Shown here piece by piece: positions 9,186-18,144 of a DNA stretch of 64,000 nucleotides. Source of the DNA: Serratia marcescens (GTDB lineage: Bacteria > Pseudomonadota > Gammaproteobacteria > Enterobacterales > Enterobacteriaceae); contig NZ_MJAO01000003.1 in the NCBI RefSeq assembly GCF_001902635.1, forward strand, positions 1-64,000, given 5' to 3'. The translations under genes and the position numbers were made by a program. The number at the start of each line of letters is the position of its first letter. Position 1 is the first letter of the stretch. Below the pieces are notes generated by a model. The model worked only from the letters and a program-made list of their open reading frames with translations. It had not been told where the DNA came from and searched no databases.

Positions 9186-10430
9186 ATGTTGGACATCTCG
9201 CAATTCGATCAGATTAACCCGCCGACGCGGCTGCTGATGGGGCCGGGGCCGATCAACGCCGATCCGCGCGTGCTGCGCGCCATGTCGAGCCAACTGATCG
9301 GCCAGTACGATCCGGCGATGACCGGCTACATGAATCAGGTCATGGCGCTGTATCGCGCGCTGTTCCGCACCGAGAACCGCTGGACGATGCTGGTGGACGG
9401 CACGTCGCGCGCCGGCATCGAGGCGTTGCTGGTTTCTGCCATTCGCCCGGGCGATAAGGTGCTGGTGCCGGTATTCGGCCGCTTCGGGCATTTGCTGTGC
9501 GAGATCGCCCGCCGTTGCCGCGCCGAGGTGCACACGATAGAGGTGCCGTGGGGTGAGGTGTTCAGCGCCGATCGTATCGAAGACGCGATTAAGCGGGTGC
9601 GCCCGCGCCTGCTGCTGACGGTGCAGGGCGACACCTCAACCACCATGCTGCAGCCGCTGCATGAGCTGGGCGATATCTGCCGCCGTCACGGCGTGCTGTT
9701 CTACACCGATGCGACCGCTTCCTTCGGCGGCAATCCGTTGGAGACCGATGCCTGGGGGCTGGATGCGGTCTCCGCCGGGCTGCAGAAGTGCCTGGGCGGT
9801 CCCTCCGGCAGTTCGCCGATCACCCTCAGCCCGCAGTTTGAAGAGATCGTGCGCCGCCGCCAATGCGTGGAGCAGGGGATCCGCACCGCCGAGCACGCCG
9901 ACGGCGAGGATGAGATGATCTATTCCAACTATTTCGATATCGGCATGATCATGGATTACTGGGGGCCGGAACGCCTAAATCACCACACCGAAGCCACCAG
10001 CATGCTGTTCGCGGCGCGAGAATGTGCGCGGGTGATCCTCGACGAAGGGCTGGATCACGCCATCGCCCGCCACCGGCTGCACGGCGCGGCGATGCTGGCG
10101 GGTATCCGGGGCATGGGGCTGGCGGTGTTCGGCGATCTCGATCATCGCATGAATAACGTGCTCGGCGTGGTGATCCCGCCGCAGGTGCACGGCGAACAGG
10201 TGCGGCAGATGATGCTGAACGACTTCGCCATCGAAATTGGCACCTCGTTCGGCCCGCTGCAGGGCAAGATCTGGCGTATCGGCACCATGGGTTACAACGC
10301 GCGTAAAGATTGCGTGTTGCAAACCCTGGCGGCGTTGGAAGCGGTGCTGAACCGTCTCGGGTTTGCCAGCAAGCAGGGCGACGCGTTGCAGGCCGCCTGG
10401 AACGTTTACGATGCAGGGCAGCATGGATGA
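9186..10430 (+). CDS. Class V aminotransferase, alanine/ureidoglycine-glyoxylate aminotransferase type
   Basis: A PLP-dependent class V aminotransferase of 414 residues, closest in appearance to (S)-ureidoglycine-glyoxylate aminotransferase (PucG/HpxJ) and alanine-glyoxylate aminotransferases. These transfer an amino group to glyoxylate to form glycine. Visible are the N-terminal LMGPGPINADPRVLRAM, the PLP-site Asp in LFYTDATASFGG and the Schiff-base Lys near residue 201 in SAGLQKCLGGPSG. ATG 9186 is preferred over ATG 9180, because AGGGA at 9175-9179 abuts the first ATG but is well spaced for the second. No other purine or allantoin genes are nearby, so the exact substrate remains open. Confidence 0.8.
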   Translation: MLDISQFDQINPPTRLLMGPGPINADPRVLRAMSSQLIGQYDPAMTGYMNQVMALYRALFRTENRWTMLVDGTSRAGIEALLVSAIRPGDKVLVPVFGRFGHLLCEIARRCRAEVHTIEVPWGEVFSADRIEDAIKRVRPRLLLTVQGDTSTTMLQPLHELGDICRRHGVLFYTDATASFGGNPLETDAWGLDAVSAGLQKCLGGPSGSSPITLSPQFEEIVRRRQCVEQGIRTAEHADGEDEMIYSNYFDIGMIMDYWGPERLNHHTEATSMLFAARECARVILDEGLDHAIARHRLHGAAMLAGIRGMGLAVFGDLDHRMNNVLGVVIPPQVHGEQVRQMMLNDFAIEIGTSFGPLQGKIWRIGTMGYNARKDCVLQTLAALEAVLNRLGFASKQGDALQAAWNVYDAGQHG

Positions 10431-10509
10431 CGGCGCAGGAGGCGCTATTGACGTCGCGCTGGCGATCCAGGCCTATTGCCTGATGATCGCCAGCTGGGAG
10501 AGGGGGGAG

Positions 10510-11283
10510 TCAGTCTAAACGCAGAAAGCTGTCGGCGTCGCGCCAGGCCGGGAAGGCGCTGCGGTAGCTCTGCAGGGTTTCCAGCGACAGCTCGGCGTCC
10601 AGCCGCGTGGCCGCACCGGGCTCCGCATCCGCCAGGATCTCGCCCTGCGGGCTGATGATCAGGCTGTCTCCGCTGTAGTTAAGGCCGTTGGGATCTTCGC
10701 CCACCCGGTTGCAGCCCGCCACATACACCTGATTTTCAATCGCCCGCGCCGCCAGCAGCGTTTGCCAATGGCTGCTGCGCGGCGCCGGCCAGTTGGCGAC
10801 GTACAGCGCCAGGTCGTAATCCTGCTGGTAGCGCGCCCAGACCGGGAAACGCAGGTCGTAGCAGATCTGCGGCAGGATGCGCCAGCCGCGCCACTCGAAG
10901 ATTTCGCGCCGGTTGCCGGCTTGGTAGTGCAGGTGTTCGCCGGCCATGCGGAACAGGTGGCGTTTGTCATAGGCGTGGACTTGGCCGCCCGGCTCCACCA
11001 ACAGGAAGCGGTTGACCGCGCCTTCGGCGGTTTTCAGCGCCACGCTGCCGCCGATTAGCGCGTGGCTTTTCTCCGCCCAACCCTGCAACCAGTCGATCAC
11101 CTGCTGCTCGGGCAGGGCGCTCTCGCCGGCATCCATGGCGAAACCGGTGGTGAACATCTCCGGCAACACGATGAGATCTCGGCCGGCGATCGGCGCCAGC
11201 AACGCATCGAAAGCCGCCAGATTGGCGGGGCCGTCGCGCCAGACCAGGGGTTGCTGCAATAGGGTAATTTTTAAAGTCGACAT
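10510..11283 (-). CDS. yafV: Omega-amidase YafV (nitrilase family)
   Basis: A 257-residue C-N hydrolase that deamidates 2-oxoglutaramate and related omega-amides to the 2-oxoacid plus ammonia. The nitrilase triad is Glu42 (LPEMFTTGF), Lys107 (YDKRHLF) and Cys141 (QICYDLRFP). Its start lies inside the end of mtnE, with a 13-bp overlap, so the two are translated from one transcript. In methionine salvage this makes sense: MtnE uses glutamine to aminate the 2-keto-4-methylthiobutyrate end product, and YafV removes the resulting 2-oxoglutaramate, pulling the reaction forward. The function of the family is known; the coupling here is inferred from the overlap. Confidence 0.92.
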   Translation of the reverse strand: MSTLKITLLQQPLVWRDGPANLAAFDALLAPIAGRDLIVLPEMFTTGFAMDAGESALPEQQVIDWLQGWAEKSHALIGGSVALKTAEGAVNRFLLVEPGGQVHAYDKRHLFRMAGEHLHYQAGNRREIFEWRGWRILPQICYDLRFPVWARYQQDYDLALYVANWPAPRSSHWQTLLAARAIENQVYVAGCNRVGEDPNGLNYSGDSLIISPQGEILADAEPGAATRLDAELSLETLQSYRSAFPAWRDADSFLRLD

Positions 11284-12431
11284 AACCGCTCCGCAGCCGC
11301 ATCCAGCGTGGCATCCTGTTTAGCGAAGCACAGCCGGATCAATTTATGGGGGAAAGGATCGGCACAGAAGACCGACAGCGGAATGGCCGCCACGCCCACG
11401 TGCTCGGTTAACCAATGGCAAAACGCGACATCGTCCAGGTCGGAGATGGCGCTGTAGTCCGCCAGCAAGAAGTATGTACCTGCGCAGGGTAAAATTTCCA
11501 GTCGGCTGCTCGCCAACGCCTGCACAAAACGGTCGCGTTTGGCGCGATAGAACGCCGGCAGCTGTCGCCAGTGCTCCGGCTCGGCGCGCAGGCTATCCGC
11601 CAGCGCCAACTGGGCCGGGGTGTTGACCGAAAAGGTCAGGTACTGATGCACCTTGCGCACCTCGGCGCTCAGCGCCGCAGGGGCCACGCAGTAACCCACT
11701 TTCCAGCCGGTCATGTGGAAGGTTTTGCCGAAAGAGGACACGGCGATCGCGCGTTGGCGCAGCTGCGGGTGGGCCAGCACGCTGGCGTGCCCGCCTTTGG
11801 CGAAGCAGATGTGTTCGTAAACTTCATCGCTGAGCACGTAGATCTCGCGTTCGGCGATAGCGTGCCACAGCTGCTGCATGTCTTCCGCCTGCCAGGCGGT
11901 GGCGGACGGGTTGTGCGGGGTGTTGACAATCACCAGGCGGGTGCGCGGCGACAACGCGGCGGCGAACTGCCGCCAATCCACGGCAAACGCGGGCGGCTGC
12001 AGGGCGATGCGTTTGAGTATGCCACCGGCCAGCGTGACCGCCGGCGCATAGCTGTCGTAGCTGGGATCGAAACAGACCACCTCATCACCGGGGCGCACCA
12101 GCGCGCTGATGGCGGCGAACAGCGCTTCGGTGGCGCCGGCGGTGACGGTCACTTCGGCGGTGGCGTCCGGTTGCCAGCCATACAGCTCGGCGGTTTTGTC
12201 GGCGATGGCTTCGCGCAGCGGCGCCACGCCGGTCATCGGCGCATACTGGTTGGCGCCCTGGGCCACGTGCCAGGCCAGACGTTCTTTCAGGTAGTCCGGG
12301 CCATCGAAATCGGGGAAGCCCTGCGACAGGTTGATCGCCTGGTGCTGCTGCGCCAGTGCGCTCATCTGGGTAAAGATGGTGGTGCCCAAGGCGGGCAGTT
12401 TGCTTTCGGGAATCAATGCGGAAGTGCTCAT
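11271..12431 (-). CDS. mtnE: Methionine/glutamine aminotransferase of methionine salvage
   Basis: A PLP-dependent class I/II aminotransferase (386 residues, YbdL/KAT family) that catalyses the last step of methionine salvage, transamination of 2-keto-4-methylthiobutyrate to methionine. Seen are the substrate-site INLSQGFPDF, the PLP-Asn and Tyr regions (VNTPHNPSA, LSDEVYEH) and the Schiff-base Lys236 in SSFGKTFHMTGWKVGY. It heads a two-gene operon with yafV and is divergent from mtnBCD. The gap between them holds a MetJ-like site at 12498-12521. Confidence 0.9.
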   Translation of the reverse strand: MSTSALIPESKLPALGTTIFTQMSALAQQHQAINLSQGFPDFDGPDYLKERLAWHVAQGANQYAPMTGVAPLREAIADKTAELYGWQPDATAEVTVTAGATEALFAAISALVRPGDEVVCFDPSYDSYAPAVTLAGGILKRIALQPPAFAVDWRQFAAALSPRTRLVIVNTPHNPSATAWQAEDMQQLWHAIAEREIYVLSDEVYEHICFAKGGHASVLAHPQLRQRAIAVSSFGKTFHMTGWKVGYCVAPAALSAEVRKVHQYLTFSVNTPAQLALADSLRAEPEHWRQLPAFYRAKRDRFVQALASSRLEILPCAGTYFLLADYSAISDLDDVAFCHWLTEHVGVAAIPLSVFCADPFPHKLIRLCFAKQDATLDAAAERLCRL

Positions 12432-12497
12432 AGCAGGTGAATACTCCAGGCGCTTATATTGCCGTCAATATAACACGATGCTAGTATTTGGCAATCA

Positions 12498-12521
12498 AGA
12501 CGCTTAGATGGCTAAATGCGA
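12498..12521. promoter_or_regulatory. MetJ-like operator between mtnE and mtnB
   Basis: Two tandem 8-mers, AGACGCTT and AGATGGCT, each match the met box AGACGTCT at 6 of 8 positions; a weaker third, AAATGCGA, follows. The site is central in the divergent mtnE/mtnB promoter region. It is weaker than the array at mtnK. Confidence 0.5.
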
Positions 12522-12594
12522 AAGGTGCTTAGCCCGCCACGCGGCAGGCTAAGCCTCATCTGCCGGCCGCCTTACCGAACGGGAAATGATAATA

Positions 12595-13209
12595 ATGACG
12601 GAGAATCCGCAACTTACCGCCTTGCTGGCGGCCTGCCACTGGATTGGCGACAAAGGCTGGTGCCCGGCGACCGGTGGCAACATGTCGCTGCGCTTGGACG
12701 AACGTCAGTGCCTGGTCACCGAGTCCGGTAAAGACAAGGGCAGCCTGAGCGCCGCCGATTTTCTGCTGGTGGATATCGCCGACAATCATGTGCCGAGTGG
12801 CCGCACGCCGTCGGCGGAGACCGGGTTGCACACGCTGATCTACCGCCTGTATCCACGCATCGGTGCGGTACTGCATACCCATTCCGTCAACGCTACCGTA
12901 TTGTCGCGGGTGGAACGCGGCGATGCACTGGTGCTGCAGGGGTACGAAATGCAGAAGTCGTTGGCCGGTCAGCGCAGCCACCTGGACAGCGTGGCGATCC
13001 CCATTTTCGACAACGATCAGGACATTCCCCGGCTGGCGGCGCGCGTGGCGGCCTATGCCGAGGCCACGCCGCTGCAATACGGCTTTCTGGTGCGCGGCCA
13101 CGGCCTGTATTGCTGGGGGAGCCAGGTGGCGGAAGCCCGCCGCCATCTCGAAGGGCTGGAATTCCTGTTCCAGTGTGAACTGCAACGCCGCTTACTGGAG
13201 GCGAAATGA
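12595..13209 (+). CDS. mtnB: Methylthioribulose-1-phosphate dehydratase
   Basis: The zinc-dependent class II aldolase-fold dehydratase that converts methylthioribulose-1-P to diketo-methylthiopentyl-1-P. The 204-residue protein shows the N-terminal [13 protein letters not shown] motif and zinc-ligand histidines in [13 protein letters not shown] and [14 protein letters not shown] 12595 is used: GGGA lies 10 bases upstream, and an in-frame ATG at 12586 is only one base from that motif. The stop overlaps the start of mtnC (ATGA at 13206-13209). Confidence 0.95.
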   Translation: MTENPQLTALLAACHWIGDKGWCPATGGNMSLRLDERQCLVTESGKDKGSLSAADFLLVDIADNHVPSGRTPSAETGLHTLIYRLYPRIGAVLHTHSVNATVLSRVERGDALVLQGYEMQKSLAGQRSHLDSVAIPIFDNDQDIPRLAARVAAYAEATPLQYGFLVRGHGLYCWGSQVAEARRHLEGLEFLFQCELQRRLLEAK

Positions 13210-13895
13210 TCCGCGCTATCGTGACCGATATTGAAGGCACCACCAGCGATATTCGCTTTGTGCATCAGGTGCTGTTCCCCTACGCCCGCGAACGGCTGGC
13301 GGATTTTGTACGGCGCCATGCCGCCGAAGACGAAGTCGCCGCACCGCTGGCGGCGCTGCGCGCTGAAATTGGCCAGCCACAGGCGGATCTCGACACGCTG
13401 ATTGCTGCGTTGTACCGCTTTATGGATGAAGACCGTAAATCCACCGCGCTCAAGGCGCTGCAGGGCATCATCTGGCGCAGCGGTTACCGCGAAGGTGATT
13501 TCCGCGGGCATCTGTATCCGGAGGTCGCTGGTCAGCTGGCGGCTTGGCAACGGCAGGGGGTGAAGCTCTACGTCTACTCCTCCGGCTCGGTGGAGGCGCA
13601 GAAGCTGCTGTTTGGCCACAGTGACGCGGGCGATCTGCAGCCGCTGTTCAGCGGCTATTTCGATACGCACGTTGGCGCCAAGCGTGAAACCGCGTCGTAC
13701 CGCAACATCGCGCAGGCTATCGGCATCGCGCCCGACGAACTGCTGTTTTTGTCCGATATCCACCAGGAGCTGGATGCGGCACAGGCCGCCGGCTGGCATA
13801 CCTGTCAGCTGATCCGCGACGAGGCGGATGCGCAGAGCAGGCATCCGCAGGTTAACCGTTTTGATCACATCAATTTAGGGGAGTTCGTCTCATGA
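13206..13895 (+). CDS. mtnC: Acireductone synthase (enolase-phosphatase E1)
   Basis: A bifunctional HAD-superfamily enzyme that enolises and dephosphorylates diketo-methylthiopentyl-1-P to acireductone. The 229-residue protein has HAD motif I as [11 protein letters not shown] (the nucleophile Asp, then Glu), motif II as [15 protein letters not shown], and motif III/IV as [14 protein letters not shown] and [13 protein letters not shown]. It overlaps mtnB and mtnD by four bases at each end, so the three are translationally coupled. Confidence 0.96.
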   Translation: MIRAIVTDIEGTTSDIRFVHQVLFPYARERLADFVRRHAAEDEVAAPLAALRAEIGQPQADLDTLIAALYRFMDEDRKSTALKALQGIIWRSGYREGDFRGHLYPEVAGQLAAWQRQGVKLYVYSSGSVEAQKLLFGHSDAGDLQPLFSGYFDTHVGAKRETASYRNIAQAIGIAPDELLFLSDIHQELDAAQAAGWHTCQLIRDEADAQSRHPQVNRFDHINLGEFVS

Positions 13896-14434
13896 GTGGA
13901 TTGACCATTTTCAGCGATACAGCGCCGCAGCAGCCGCTGTGGCAGAGCCGTGATGCGCAGGCGATCCAGCGGCAGTTGGCGCAGATCGGCGTGCGCTTTG
14001 AGCGCTGGCAGGCGGATCGTGAGCTGGGCGACAACCCGCAGCCGGAGGCGGTGATCGCCGCCTACCAGCATGAGATCGACCGGCTGGTGGCGGAAAAGGG
14101 TTACCAGAGCTGGGACGTGATCAGCATGCGGCCGGACCACGAACAGCGCCAGGTACTGCGTGAAAAATTCCTGTCCGAGCATACGCACGGCGAAGATGAA
14201 GTGCGCTTTTTTGTCGAAGGCGCAGGGCTGTTTTGCCTGCATCTGGACGGCAAGATCTTCCAGATCCTGTGCGAAAAGAACGATCTGATCTCGGTGCCGG
14301 CCAACACCCGGCACTGGTTCGATATGGGATCGGCACCGAACTTTACCGCGATCCGGGTGTTCGACAACCCGGAAGGCTGGGTGGCGCATTTCACCGGCGA
14401 CAAGATCGCCGATGCTTATCCGCGTCTGGACTGA
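13892..14434 (+). CDS. mtnD: Acireductone dioxygenase
   Basis: A cupin-fold Fe/Ni dioxygenase (180 residues) that splits acireductone. The Fe form yields the methionine precursor 2-keto-4-methylthiobutyrate and formate; the Ni form gives a dead-end product with CO. Metal ligands are the two His and Glu of [13 protein letters not shown], and the later His in TRHWFDMG. Last gene of mtnBCD, convergent with mtnA with only 17 bp between stops and no obvious terminator. A nickel permease and urease lie a few kilobases away, but a link to the nickel form is speculation. Confidence 0.96.
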   Translation: MSGLTIFSDTAPQQPLWQSRDAQAIQRQLAQIGVRFERWQADRELGDNPQPEAVIAAYQHEIDRLVAEKGYQSWDVISMRPDHEQRQVLREKFLSEHTHGEDEVRFFVEGAGLFCLHLDGKIFQILCEKNDLISVPANTRHWFDMGSAPNFTAIRVFDNPEGWVAHFTGDKIADAYPRLD

Positions 14435-14451
14435 GCGCCGATGGGCGGACG

Positions 14452-15480
14452 TTAACCCAATGCCCGCCGGAAAATCCCCGCTTCAACCTGCCGCGGCGTA
14501 ATCACGCCGCTGTCGAACACCCACCCACTGATGAGTTTTGCCGGCGTGACGTCGAACGCCGGATTGTAGACCGGCGCATCGGTCGGCGCCCACTGGCAGG
14601 CACCGAAGCTGCCTGAAACGCCGGTGACTTCGGTCGCCGCGCGCTGCTCGATCGGAATGGCGGCGCCGTCCGGGCAGTGCGGATCGTGGGTGGTGTGCGG
14701 TGCGGCCACGTAGAACGGGATACCGTGATAGTGTGCCAGCACTGCCAGGCTGTAGGTGCCGATTTTATTGGCGACGTCGCCGTTGGCGGCGATGCGATCC
14801 GCGCCGACCCATACCGCATCGACCTGGCCCTGCGCCATCAGACTGGCGGCCATCGAATCGCAGATCAGGCGATAGGGAATGCCCAGCTCGCCCAGTTCCC
14901 AGGCGGTCAGGCGGCCGCCCTGCAGCAGCGGCCGGGTTTCATCGACCCACACCTGTTGCACCTTGCCCTGCCGGTGGGCGCGCAGCAGCACGCCGAGTGC
15001 GGTGCCGATGCCGGCGGTGGCCAACCCGCCGGTATTGCAGTGGGTCAGCAGGCGGCTGCCGGGTTTGACCCACTCCGCACCGTGATCGGCGATGCGATCG
15101 CACAGCCGGCGATCTTCTTCCACCAACCGCAGCGCTTCGTTCACCATCGCCGGCACCCAGTTCGGCTCTGCCAGCGCCTGCTTCATGCGATCCAGATTAT
15201 TCATCAGGTTGACCGCCGTCGGGCGGGCGGCGCGCAGCGTGTGCAGCGCCTGTTCCAGCTCGGCGCGCGGCAGGCCGCGTTCCGCCAACAGCGCCAGCAG
15301 CAGGCTGGCGGACAGTCCGATCAGCGGCGCGCCGCGCACCCGCAGGCTGTGAATGTGTCCGACCAATTCCTCCACGTTGTCGCAGGCGCGCCACCGCTTT
15401 TCCTGCGGCAGGGCTTGCTGATCGAGGATCCAAAGGCGATTGTCCTGCAGGGTCAAACTGGTGGTGTTAAGCGCTTGCAT
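14452..15480 (-). CDS. mtnA: S-methyl-5-thioribose-1-phosphate isomerase
   Basis: Interconverts methylthioribose-1-P (aldose) and methylthioribulose-1-P (ketose). The 342-residue protein belongs to the eIF2B-related isomerase family. The catalytic Cys lies in [11 protein letters not shown] and the catalytic Asp in [19 protein letters not shown]. The N-terminal RVRGAPLIG stretch contacts the phosphate. It is divergent from mtnK across 146 bp that contain a strong MetJ-box array, so kinase and isomerase should be co-regulated. Confidence 0.96.
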   Translation of the reverse strand: MQALNTTSLTLQDNRLWILDQQALPQEKRWRACDNVEELVGHIHSLRVRGAPLIGLSASLLLALLAERGLPRAELEQALHTLRAARPTAVNLMNNLDRMKQALAEPNWVPAMVNEALRLVEEDRRLCDRIADHGAEWVKPGSRLLTHCNTGGLATAGIGTALGVLLRAHRQGKVQQVWVDETRPLLQGGRLTAWELGELGIPYRLICDSMAASLMAQGQVDAVWVGADRIAANGDVANKIGTYSLAVLAHYHGIPFYVAAPHTTHDPHCPDGAAIPIEQRAATEVTGVSGSFGACQWAPTDAPVYNPAFDVTPAKLISGWVFDSGVITPRQVEAGIFRRALG

Positions 15481-15544
15481 CGGCGGTTAATTCCTTGTTG
15501 CGTGGTTATTGCATCTGAAACGCTATTCTGCCAACATGACTTCC

Positions 15545-15576
15545 GGATGTATAGACGTCCAAATGCTTTTACGTCT
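15545..15576. promoter_or_regulatory. MetJ operator array between mtnA and mtnK
   Basis: Four contiguous 8-mers, GGATGTAT, AGACGTCC, AAATGCTT and TTACGTCT, compare with the met box AGACGTCT. The second matches at 7 of 8 positions and the fourth at 6 of 8. MetJ binds cooperatively to tandem 8-bp boxes, so this predicts repression of both divergent genes when S-adenosylmethionine is plentiful. The boxes are seen; MetJ action is inferred. Confidence 0.8.
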
Positions 15577-15626
15577 AAATAAACAAAATCGCTGGGGTCA
15601 GTGAGAGAGAACAGAGGGGTTGGGGA

Positions 15627-16826
15627 ATGTCGCTTTATCGTACGTTTACGGCTGCCGACGCCGTTGAATACGCCCGCCAATACGGTCAGGTGGCCGAACC
15701 GCAGGCGCTGGTCAGCGCCGACGAGATCGGTGACGGCAACCTGAACCTGGTGTTCAAGATCCGCGATCGCGAAGGCGTGAGCCGGGTGATCGTCAAACAG
15801 GCGCTGCCTTACGTGCGTTGCGTGGGCGAATCCTGGCCGTTGACGCTGGATCGAGCGCGCATCGAAGCGGAAACGCTGCTGGTCCACGGCGGCTTCTGCC
15901 CGCGGCATACGGTAAAAGTCTTGCATCACGATCCCGAATTGGCGGTGATGGTGCAGGAAGATCTCTCCGATCATCGCATCTGGCGCAGTGAGCTGGTGCA
16001 GGGCAACTATCACCCGCTGGCGGCCGGGCAGCTGGCGGAATACCTGGCGCAGACGTTGTTTCACACCTCTGATTTCTATCAGCCCGCGCAGCAGAAGAAG
16101 GCGGAAGTCAGCCGTTTCACCAACCCCGAGCTGTGCCAGATCACCGAAGATCTGTTCTTTACCGATCCTTATATCGATCATGAGCGCAATCGGTTCGAGG
16201 CGGCGCTGTTGTCGCAGGTGCAGGCGCTGCGTGAGGATACGCCGCTGAAGCGGGCCGTCGCCGGCCTGAAACATCGCTTTCTCAGCAAGGCGGAGGCGCT
16301 GCTGCACGGGGATATTCACAGCGGTTCGATCTTCGTGGCGGAAGGGCGGTTGAAAGCGATCGACGCAGAATTCGGTTTCTACGGCCCGATCGGGTTCGAT
16401 ATCGGCACCGCATTGGGCAACCTGCTGCTCAACTATTGTGGCCTGCCGGGGCTGTTCGGGCCGCGCGACGCCGCCGCCGGGCGCGAGCAGCGGCTGCAGG
16501 ATGTGCGCGAGCTGTGGCTGATCTTTGCCGATCGCTTCCTGGCGCTGTGCCATCAGCAGAGCCGCGATGCGGCGCTGGCGACGCCGGGTTACGCCGAGCA
16601 GTTCCTGCAACAGGTCTGGACCGACGCGGTCGGGTACTGCGGCACTGAACTGATTCGGCGCACCATCGGCCTGGCGCACGTCGCCGATCTGGACAGCATC
16701 GCCGACGCCGATATGCGCCTCGACTGTCAGCGTCATGCTTTGGGATTGGGGCGCACGCTGATCGTCAACGCGCCGTACATTGAGCATATCGATGCGCTGC
16801 TGGCGCGCATTCGTCAGCAAGGCTGA
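15627..16826 (+). CDS. mtnK: S-methyl-5-thioribose kinase
   Basis: Phosphorylates methylthioribose (from SAM-derived methylthioadenosine) to methylthioribose-1-P, the entry to the salvage pathway. The 399-residue protein has an aminoglycoside-phosphotransferase/choline-kinase-like fold. Seen are the nucleotide-loop [10 protein letters not shown], the ATP-site Lys in [11 protein letters not shown], the catalytic-loop [13 protein letters not shown] (Asp), and the metal-binding [16 protein letters not shown]. Divergent from mtnA; a terminator follows. Confidence 0.96.
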   Translation: MSLYRTFTAADAVEYARQYGQVAEPQALVSADEIGDGNLNLVFKIRDREGVSRVIVKQALPYVRCVGESWPLTLDRARIEAETLLVHGGFCPRHTVKVLHHDPELAVMVQEDLSDHRIWRSELVQGNYHPLAAGQLAEYLAQTLFHTSDFYQPAQQKKAEVSRFTNPELCQITEDLFFTDPYIDHERNRFEAALLSQVQALREDTPLKRAVAGLKHRFLSKAEALLHGDIHSGSIFVAEGRLKAIDAEFGFYGPIGFDIGTALGNLLLNYCGLPGLFGPRDAAAGREQRLQDVRELWLIFADRFLALCHQQSRDAALATPGYAEQFLQQVWTDAVGYCGTELIRRTIGLAHVADLDSIADADMRLDCQRHALGLGRTLIVNAPYIEHIDALLARIRQQG

Positions 16827-16844
16827 AGATCTCGGTAATGAGGT

Positions 16845-16869
16845 AAACCCGGCTGCGGCCGGTTTTTTT
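16845..16869 (+). terminator. Terminator after mtnK
   Basis: A short GC-rich hairpin (AACCCGGC, small loop, GCCGGTT with a bulge) followed by seven Ts. The 470 bp from here to ureA (16870-17336) are clearly AT-rich and carry no credible gene. They probably hold the urease promoter and its control region. Confidence 0.7.
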
Positions 16870-17336
16870 ATTTTTAAGAACTTATTGGCATCAGCAATAG
16901 AATCGATAAATTTTTTTTAACTAAAAATGTATTTTTGCATGCGTCTCATTTGTAAATTTAATTATATTTCCTGACCGTTGGTTACATGTCTTTAATCTTG
17001 GTGATGCAACGCCGGTAACGTTTATTTATCTGGGTTTCATTGAGCTGGTGAAAATAAAACAGGGTGGTTTGTGCTTTTTTTGATCGTTTTATTGTGGAAA
17101 CAGAAAGAGAAAAAAAGAAATTTTATCGATAAAAACTATCATATCACCGTTACTTTTTTATGGCGTGGGATAACTCATGCTCTAACGTGAATAAAGTTGT
17201 GGGTTGAACATCTCAATATTACCTCCTAGATTGTTCGAGGGTCAGATAAACGCAAATAAATAACGCAAGGTTATTAACTATTAATCACCTTTGGCCTCGT
17301 TTTGTCTGATTATTCCTATCGAGATCGGAGTGCCCC

Positions 17337-17639
17337 ATGCAATTAACGCCAAGAGAAATTGAAAAGTTGATGGTCTATACCCTGGCCGACGTCGCATTAA
17401 AGCGAAAGGCCAGAGGGATAAAGCTGAATTATCCCGAAGCGGTGGCGATTATTACCACCGCAGCGCTGGAAGGCGCCCGCGAGGGAAAAACGCTGGAAGA
17501 AGTCATGAACGACACGCGGCAGGTATTGAGCCGTGATGACGTAATGGACGGCGTGGCGGACCTGATCCCGCATGTGCAGGTCGAGGCGATATTCAGCGAC
17601 GGCAGCCGCCTGGTGACGGTGCACGATCCGATTCAGTAA
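17337..17639 (+). CDS. ureA: Urease gamma subunit
   Basis: Smallest structural subunit of the nickel enzyme urease, which splits urea into ammonia and carbamate. It is exactly 100 residues, the standard length, with the typical [27 protein letters not shown] start and the [16 protein letters not shown]-terminal region that packs on UreC. ATG 17337 has GGAG about ten bases upstream. First gene of an eight- to nine-gene same-strand locus. The 500-bp AT-rich upstream region suggests silencing or complex control, which is inference. Confidence 0.97.
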   Translation: MQLTPREIEKLMVYTLADVALKRKARGIKLNYPEAVAIITTAALEGAREGKTLEEVMNDTRQVLSRDDVMDGVADLIPHVQVEAIFSDGSRLVTVHDPIQ

Positions 17640-17694
17640 GTGCGGTTTGCGTTCCTGATTGCCACGGATAAACCTTATCAGCACAGGTATTTCG

Positions 17695-18141
17695 ATGAAA
17701 AAACATGACCTAGAAAAGCACGTGCCGCCTGGCGGCTATATCCTGTCCGAAAGCCCCATTACCTTCAATGAAGATCGCGAAAGCCTTATTTTAACGGTGC
17801 GTAACACCGGCGACAGGCCTATTCAGGTCGGTTCGCATTTTCATTTCTTTGAAGCCAACAAAGCGTTGCAATTCGATCGCGCCGCCGCCTTTGGTAAGCG
17901 CTTGAATATCACCGCCACGACGGCGATCCGTTTTGAACCCGGTGATGAGATTGAGGTGGCGCTTATTGCCATCGGCGGCAAACAAACGGTTTATGGTTTT
18001 AATAATCTGGTGGACGGTTGGGCGGGCGACAGCCCGGTAGCGGCCGGTGAAAGAGTAAAGAAAACGATAGATGTAAAGCGAGCTATTGAGCTGGGCTATA
18101 AAAATCTCGATCAGGCGCCGCCGAAAACCAGCGAGGAATAA
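17695..18141 (+). CDS. ureB: Urease beta subunit
   Basis: Second structural subunit of urease, 148 residues. The core NTGDRPIQVGSHFHFFEAN and FGKRLNI, GGKQTVYGFNNLVDGW are conserved. The N terminus is longer than in Klebsiella-type UreB and, together with a C-terminal extension, recalls the Yersinia/Morganella branch. The start is ATG 17695, with ACAGGT about seven bases upstream. It lies 55 bp after ureA and three bases before ureC. Confidence 0.96.
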   Translation: MKKHDLEKHVPPGGYILSESPITFNEDRESLILTVRNTGDRPIQVGSHFHFFEANKALQFDRAAAFGKRLNITATTAIRFEPGDEIEVALIAIGGKQTVYGFNNLVDGWAGDSPVAAGERVKKTIDVKRAIELGYKNLDQAPPKTSEE

Positions 18142-18144
18142 CGT

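Noticed and set aside
10423..10518. 31-codon frame overlapping the end of the aminotransferase gene
   Set aside because: Its start is inside the upstream gene and its end inside yafV; no similarity seen; likely chance.
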